This document shows positions 60,344 through 64,000 of a stretch of DNA of 64,000 nt, in pieces. The notes below the pieces were generated by a model. That model saw only the letters and a list, made by a program, of their open reading frames with translations, searched no databases and was not told the origin of the DNA. The first letter of the stretch is position 1; every line of letters begins with the position of its first letter. The stretch covers positions 186,001 through 250,000 of the forward strand of contig NZ_JAAILI010000008.1 in NCBI RefSeq assembly GCF_012650175.1. The letters run 5' to 3'. The stretch comes from Sphingomonas sp. S2M10 (lineage in GTDB: Bacteria; Pseudomonadota; Alphaproteobacteria; Sphingomonadales; Sphingomonadaceae). The translations under genes were made by a program, and so were the position numbers.

Positions 60344-61513
60344 ATGACCATCCTCGAAACGCTGAAGCAGCCCGAAGTCGCCGATGACCTGCGCGGCCGC
60401 GGCTATTCGCGCCGCGACATGGGGCGGATCGCCGCGTTGCTCGGCGGCACCGTCGCGCTGGGCCGCGCGGCGCCCGCCTTCGCGCAGCAATCGGCGCGCG
60501 CGGTGATCGGCGCGGTGCGGATCGGCTCCAACGAATGCTGGACCGGGCCGCTGCCCGCCGGTGCGCAGGCGGCGATGAAGATCGTGACCGAAGGCAACCG
60601 CTACGAGCCCAACGGCGAGCATGAAAAGCTCTTTGCCGCCGTGTCGGCGGTGGAGGGGCTGCCCGCCACCCACATCAAGGCTTGGCCCGGCTCCAGCGAT
60701 CCGCTCAACCGCGCGGCGGTCACCTTCGCCTCGCCGACGCGCGGGATCGTCACTGCCGACCCCACCTATGAGCAGATCTGGCGCACCGGCGCCTGGATCG
60801 GCGCCAAGGTGACCAAGGCGCCGCTAGGGCCGCAATATCAGCACGACGTCAAGGCGATGCTGGCGGCGGATCCCAATGCCGGGCTCTATTATGTCTGCTC
60901 GCCCAACAACCCGACCGGCACGCTCACCCCGATTGCCGACATCGTTTGGCTGGCGGAGAACAAGCCCAAGGACGCGGTGCTGATCGTCGACGAGGCCTAT
61001 ATCCACTTCGCCGACGTGCCCAATGCCGCGAAGCTGGTGGCCGCCCGCGACGACGTGCTGGTGATGCGCACCTTCTCCAAGCTGTTCGGCATGGCGGGCA
61101 TGCGGCTGGGCCTCACCTTCGCGGCACCGGCGCTGCACGACAAGATGATGCGCTATGACGGCATGCAGGTGACCAACATGCTGCCGATGACCGCGGTCGC
61201 CTGCGGCACCGCCTCGATCCCGCTGGCGTCCGAGATCAAGGCCCGGCGCGACGAGATGATTGCGGTGCGCGAGAAGACCATCGCGCATCTCCAGAGCCGT
61301 GGCCTCAAGGTACTGCCGGGCAGCCATGCCAACATGTTCATGACCGAGTGGAAGGGGAAGGCACCGAAGGAGATGATGGCGGCACTACTCGCCCAGAATG
61401 TCCAGATCGGCCGTTCCTGGACCGCCTACCCGACGATGTCGCGCGTTACCGTCGGCTCGGCAGCGGACATGGAGAAGTTCCGCATCGCCGTCGACAAGGT
61501 GCTCCTGGCCTGA
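60344..61513 (+). CDS. Tat-type PLP-dependent aminotransferase (class I/II)
   Basis: 389 residues. The N-terminus has a twin-arginine motif and hydrophobic stretch (GYSRRDMGRIAALLGGTVALGRAAPAFAQ), so the enzyme is probably exported folded to the periplasm. The body is a fold type I aminotransferase close to histidinol-phosphate aminotransferases: RIGSNECWTGP, YYVCSPNNPTGT, VDEAYIHFAD and Lys246 in MRTFSKLFGMAGMRLG. Ribosome site GGGAG. Periplasmic location of a PLP aminotransferase is unusual. With the receptor and TSUP genes it suggests processing of an imported amino compound outside the cytoplasm. Confidence 0.87.
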   Translation: MTILETLKQPEVADDLRGRGYSRRDMGRIAALLGGTVALGRAAPAFAQQSARAVIGAVRIGSNECWTGPLPAGAQAAMKIVTEGNRYEPNGEHEKLFAAVSAVEGLPATHIKAWPGSSDPLNRAAVTFASPTRGIVTADPTYEQIWRTGAWIGAKVTKAPLGPQYQHDVKAMLAADPNAGLYYVCSPNNPTGTLTPIADIVWLAENKPKDAVLIVDEAYIHFADVPNAAKLVAARDDVLVMRTFSKLFGMAGMRLGLTFAAPALHDKMMRYDGMQVTNMLPMTAVACGTASIPLASEIKARRDEMIAVREKTIAHLQSRGLKVLPGSHANMFMTEWKGKAPKEMMAALLAQNVQIGRSWTAYPTMSRVTVGSAADMEKFRIAVDKVLLA

Positions 61514-61527
61514 CGATTGCGGTGCCT

Positions 61528-61565
61528 GGCCCGCGTCGACTCCCTGGGCGGCGCGGGTCCGTTTT
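61528..61565. terminator. terminator between convergent aminotransferase and kinase genes
   Basis: GCCCGCG and CGCGGGTC form a stem with an imperfect 16-nt loop, followed by CGTTTTC on the plus strand. Confidence 0.45.
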
Positions 61566-62743
61566 CATCCCTGCGGCACGATCGGCAGCGTCGCCTCGAA
61601 GCAGGCACCGCTGACGCTCTCGACCAGCACTAGGTCGCCGCCATGGCCGAGCAGTATCTGTCGCGCCAGCGCAAGCCCCACGCCGCTGCCCTGCAGCTTG
61701 GTGGTGAAGAAGGGGCGGAACACGGCGCCGCGCTCCCCGGGCGCGATGCCGGGGCCATTGTCCCACACCCGCCACCACGCCGCCCGCGCGTCCCGCCCCA
61801 GCGACAGCCCGACGCGCCCCTCGCCTGCCCCGCCCACCGCCTCGGCCGCGTTCTGCAGCAGGGCCCAGAGCGCCGCGCTCAGCTGGTCGGCATCGCCGTG
61901 CAGGCGCACCGGTGCTTCGCCGTCGAAGGTAAGCGGCAGGCTCGGCCATCGGGTGGCGAACAACCGCGCCAGGTCGGTCGCCACCTCGCGCAGGTCGATC
62001 GGCGCAAGACGCGGCGCCGGCAGCCGCGCCAGCGAGCGATAGGCCTCGCCGAAGCGCTGCAATCCTTCCGCCCGGCGCGCGACGGTGCCTACCGCGTCGC
62101 GCAGCGCGGGAAGCGCCGGCACGGCTTCGTCCAGCATGTCCGCCGCCGTGCGGCTCAGCGAGGCAATGGGGGTCAGCGCGTTGACGATCTCATGGCTGAG
62201 CACCTGCACCAGATCGCGCAGCGTCGCCGCCTCGGCCACCTTGAGTTCGGCATCGATGTCGATCAGCGCCGCCAGTCGGCTCTGCGTCCCGGCGAGCGCG
62301 AAGTCGCTGGTCGTCAGCGCAAAGCTGCGCCCACCGATCGCCACCGTCGCCGCCCGGCCGGAGGGGTCGCCGATCGCCTCGACCAGCAGCGCCGGCGGAT
62401 CGGCGATGAGGTCGGATGCGCCGAACAGGCGTCGCGCCGCCCGGTTGATCGCGGTCAGCCGCCCCTCGCCGTCCAGCGTCACGATCGGCGCGGGCGAGAG
62501 ATCTAGCAGCGCGGTCAGCCGCCGCTCGCGATGCGCGGGGTCGGGCGCAGGGCTCGGTGCGGCGACCGGCACCAGCTGCGGCTTGCGCGCCGCGACGATC
62601 CCCGTCGCGATGCCCCACAGGCCGGCAAGCGCCGCGACCAGCGCGCTCGCATAGAGCCCCGAACTCCAGGCCATGGCGAAGGCGGCCCCCGCGCCCAGCA
62701 GCAGCATGCCGCGCAGCAGCGCGGCCCATCCCCTAGAGCCCAT
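61565..62743 (-). CDS. NtrY-like sensor histidine kinase
   Basis: 392 residues. Two short membrane helices at the N-terminus (WAALLRGMLLLGAGAAFAMAW and YASALVAALAGLWGIATGIV), a PAS-like domain (LDLSPAPIVTLDGEGRLTAINRAARRLFG), phospho-His184 in QVLSHEIVNALTPIASLSR, and an ATPase domain (WALLQNAAEAVGGAGEG, VWDNGPGIAPGERGAVFRPFFTTKLQGSGVGLAL). The SHEIxNxLTPI H-box is that of the NtrY group. It overlaps the response regulator gene by 11 nt. Confidence 0.9.
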   Translation of the reverse strand: MGSRGWAALLRGMLLLGAGAAFAMAWSSGLYASALVAALAGLWGIATGIVAARKPQLVPVAAPSPAPDPAHRERRLTALLDLSPAPIVTLDGEGRLTAINRAARRLFGASDLIADPPALLVEAIGDPSGRAATVAIGGRSFALTTSDFALAGTQSRLAALIDIDAELKVAEAATLRDLVQVLSHEIVNALTPIASLSRTAADMLDEAVPALPALRDAVGTVARRAEGLQRFGEAYRSLARLPAPRLAPIDLREVATDLARLFATRWPSLPLTFDGEAPVRLHGDADQLSAALWALLQNAAEAVGGAGEGRVGLSLGRDARAAWWRVWDNGPGIAPGERGAVFRPFFTTKLQGSGVGLALARQILLGHGGDLVLVESVSGACFEATLPIVPQG

Positions 62744-63977
62744 ATTTCGCCATCCGCCGATACAGCGCCGCGCGAGTCAGCCCCAGTTCCGCCGCCGCGC
62801 GGCTGACGTTGAAGGCGTGGCGCTTGAGTGCCGCCGCGACCAGCGCCGCCTCGCTGCGGCCGATGTTCAGATCCGCCCGGATCGCGCGGGGCTCCACTAT
62901 GTCCTCGGACAGCGCAAGGCCCAGCGTGGCCACGTCGATCGCGTCACCGCCGCCGAGCAGCACCGCCCGCTCGATCGTTTGGCGCAGCCCATGCACGCCA
63001 TCGGGCCACGGATCGGCGGCGATGGCGCGCGCGGCCTCGTCGGTGAGCGGGCGCAGCGGCTGGCCATAGCGCCCGGCGAACAACGCGCAGAAGTGGCGCG
63101 CCAGCAGCAGCGCGTCGTCGCCGCGACCGGCGAGCGGCGGCAGGTCGATTTCCACAGTGTTCAGCCGGAAGCGCAGGTCGTCGCTCAGCGCCGCGCGAGT
63201 GGCTGCCCGATCCCGCCGGCTGGTCGATACCAGGCGCAGGCCGCCCAGCCGCCGTACGAGTTCGGGCTGCAGCGCGGGCGCGAGCAGGTCTACGCCTTCG
63301 ATCAGCAGCGTGCCGCCCTCGGCCGCTGCCGTGCGCGTTTCGATCGTCGCCAGATCCGCTACCGCCGCATCCAGTGTCACCAGCGGTCGCTCGGCGCGCG
63401 GCGAGGCGCGGTGGAGCAGCTGCGCCACCAGCGTCTTGCCGCTGCCAGCCGGGCCGGTGAGCAGCACTGCGGCATCGGTAGAGGCCACCCGGGCGACGAG
63501 CGCACGAGCGGCTTCGATCGCAGGCGCCTCGCCGAGCAGCAGCAGCGCCTCCTCCCCCGATGGCGCAGGTGCGGCCGCCAGTTTTGCCCGGCGCAGCGCC
63601 ACGGCGCGCTCGACGGTGGCGAGCAGCCGCTCGTTGCTCCACGGCTTGATCACGAAGTCGCTCGCCCCGCCGCGCATCGCCTGCACCGCTACCGCGATGC
63701 CGCTATGCCCGGTGACCACGACCACCACCGCGTTGCGATCGGCGGCAATCAGCCGGTCGAGCATGCGAAATCCCTCCTCGCCGCTCGTACGCCCGCGCGC
63801 GAAGTTGAGGTCGAGCAGGATTGCGTCGACAGGCCCCTCGGCCAGCCGCACCCAGGCCGCGTCCGGATCCTCCGCGCCGAGCACGCGCATGCCGTTCCGC
63901 TCCAGCAGCAGGGTCGCGGCGCGGACGATGTCGGGGTCGTCGTCGATTACCAGGATGGCGGGCGATTCGGCTGGCAC
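62733..63977 (-). CDS. NtrC-like response regulator lacking the GAFTGA motif
   Basis: 414 residues. Receiver with VIDDDPDIVRAATLLL, Asp56 and Lys110; AAA+ domain with Walker A GPAGSGKT (174-181); Fis-type helix-turn-helix at the end (AFNVSRAAAELGLTRAALYRRMAKYGL). Between Walker A and Walker B only about 40 residues are left and GAFTGA is missing; Walker B reads GTLLIEGVDLL rather than TLFLDEI. Such proteins do not contact sigma-54 and are expected to work with sigma-70 or as repressors. The gene starts near the right window edge; 23 bp remain beyond it. Confidence 0.88.
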   Translation of the reverse strand: MPAESPAILVIDDDPDIVRAATLLLERNGMRVLGAEDPDAAWVRLAEGPVDAILLDLNFARGRTSGEEGFRMLDRLIAADRNAVVVVVTGHSGIAVAVQAMRGGASDFVIKPWSNERLLATVERAVALRRAKLAAAPAPSGEEALLLLGEAPAIEAARALVARVASTDAAVLLTGPAGSGKTLVAQLLHRASPRAERPLVTLDAAVADLATIETRTAAAEGGTLLIEGVDLLAPALQPELVRRLGGLRLVSTSRRDRAATRAALSDDLRFRLNTVEIDLPPLAGRGDDALLLARHFCALFAGRYGQPLRPLTDEAARAIAADPWPDGVHGLRQTIERAVLLGGGDAIDVATLGLALSEDIVEPRAIRADLNIGRSEAALVAAALKRHAFNVSRAAAELGLTRAALYRRMAKYGL

Positions 63978-64000
63978 TGGCTTGACGGCTCCTGATGAGT

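Noticed and set aside
1..64000. CRISPR arrays, tRNA or rRNA genes, prophage or insertion sequences
   Set aside because: No regularly spaced repeats, cloverleaf genes, transposases or phage genes were seen when reading through; short tRNA-like folds cannot be fully excluded without a covariance search.

Overview
This 64 kb window is GC-rich alphaproteobacterial chromosome, most likely Sphingomonas or a close relative in the Sphingomonadaceae. The pointers are large TonB-dependent receptors (one followed by SapC and a cupin protein), a PEP-CTERM-type secreted protein, sphingomonad-style chemotaxis and HWE kinase proteins, and very long antisense shadow ORFs typical of high GC. I saw no rRNA, tRNA, CRISPR array, transposase or prophage. 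Genus and family are inferred from gene style, not from a marker gene.

Layout. 1-2.9 kb: a uronate catabolism operon (glucuronate isomerase cut by the window edge, hexuronate-type MFS carrier, FAH-superfamily hydratase) behind a palindromic operator. 3.1-7 kb: a GT2-TPR glycosyltransferase, a methyl-accepting chemotaxis protein and a PEP-CTERM protein. 7.2-12.2 kb: TonB receptor, SapC and cupin, a glycan-uptake operon. 12.5-16.2 kb: CoA-ester lyase, SDR, zinc dehydrogenase, SRPBCC protein and a 49-residue acidic protein.

16.4-30.5 kb is the most coherent accessory block and the best candidate for an undescribed pathway. Leftward genes encode myo-inositol-1-phosphate synthase, a clan A-like glycoside hydrolase, a SAM methyltransferase and a histidine phosphatase. 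A divergent six-gene operon with 4-nt overlaps at its junctions encodes two sugar-nucleotide epimerases, a GT4 enzyme, two CgeB-like glycosyltransferases and a CgeB-like glycosyltransferase fused in frame to a UDP-xylose synthase. A Gfo/Idh dehydrogenase and a zinc dehydrogenase lie alongside. I infer a pathway that builds a methylated, xylose-containing inositol glycan or glycoside. A 120-bp palindromic element sits in frame in one of its glycosyltransferase genes.

30.7-35 kb: PLP cysteine-synthase-like enzyme, Tat-type phospholipase C, and a LacI regulator with a perfect palindromic operator. 35-46 kb: leftward signalling and export genes: LysR regulator, an ABC exporter whose nucleotide-binding domain has lost its catalytic motifs, HlyD and TolC partners, a hybrid kinase with three receivers, CheR, and an HWE kinase flanked by receivers. 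46.2-51 kb: EAL phosphodiesterase, class I fumarase, DoxX-like protein, PagL-like lipid A deacylase, a membrane protein with an XRE regulator, and a lipoprotein. 51-56 kb: TetR regulator divergent from an EmrAB-TolC-type efflux operon, with two nearly identical operators. 56.8-61.5 kb: TonB receptor, TSUP-family exporter and a Tat-type PLP aminotransferase. 61.6-64 kb: an NtrY-like kinase and an NtrC-like regulator without the sigma-54 GAFTGA loop.
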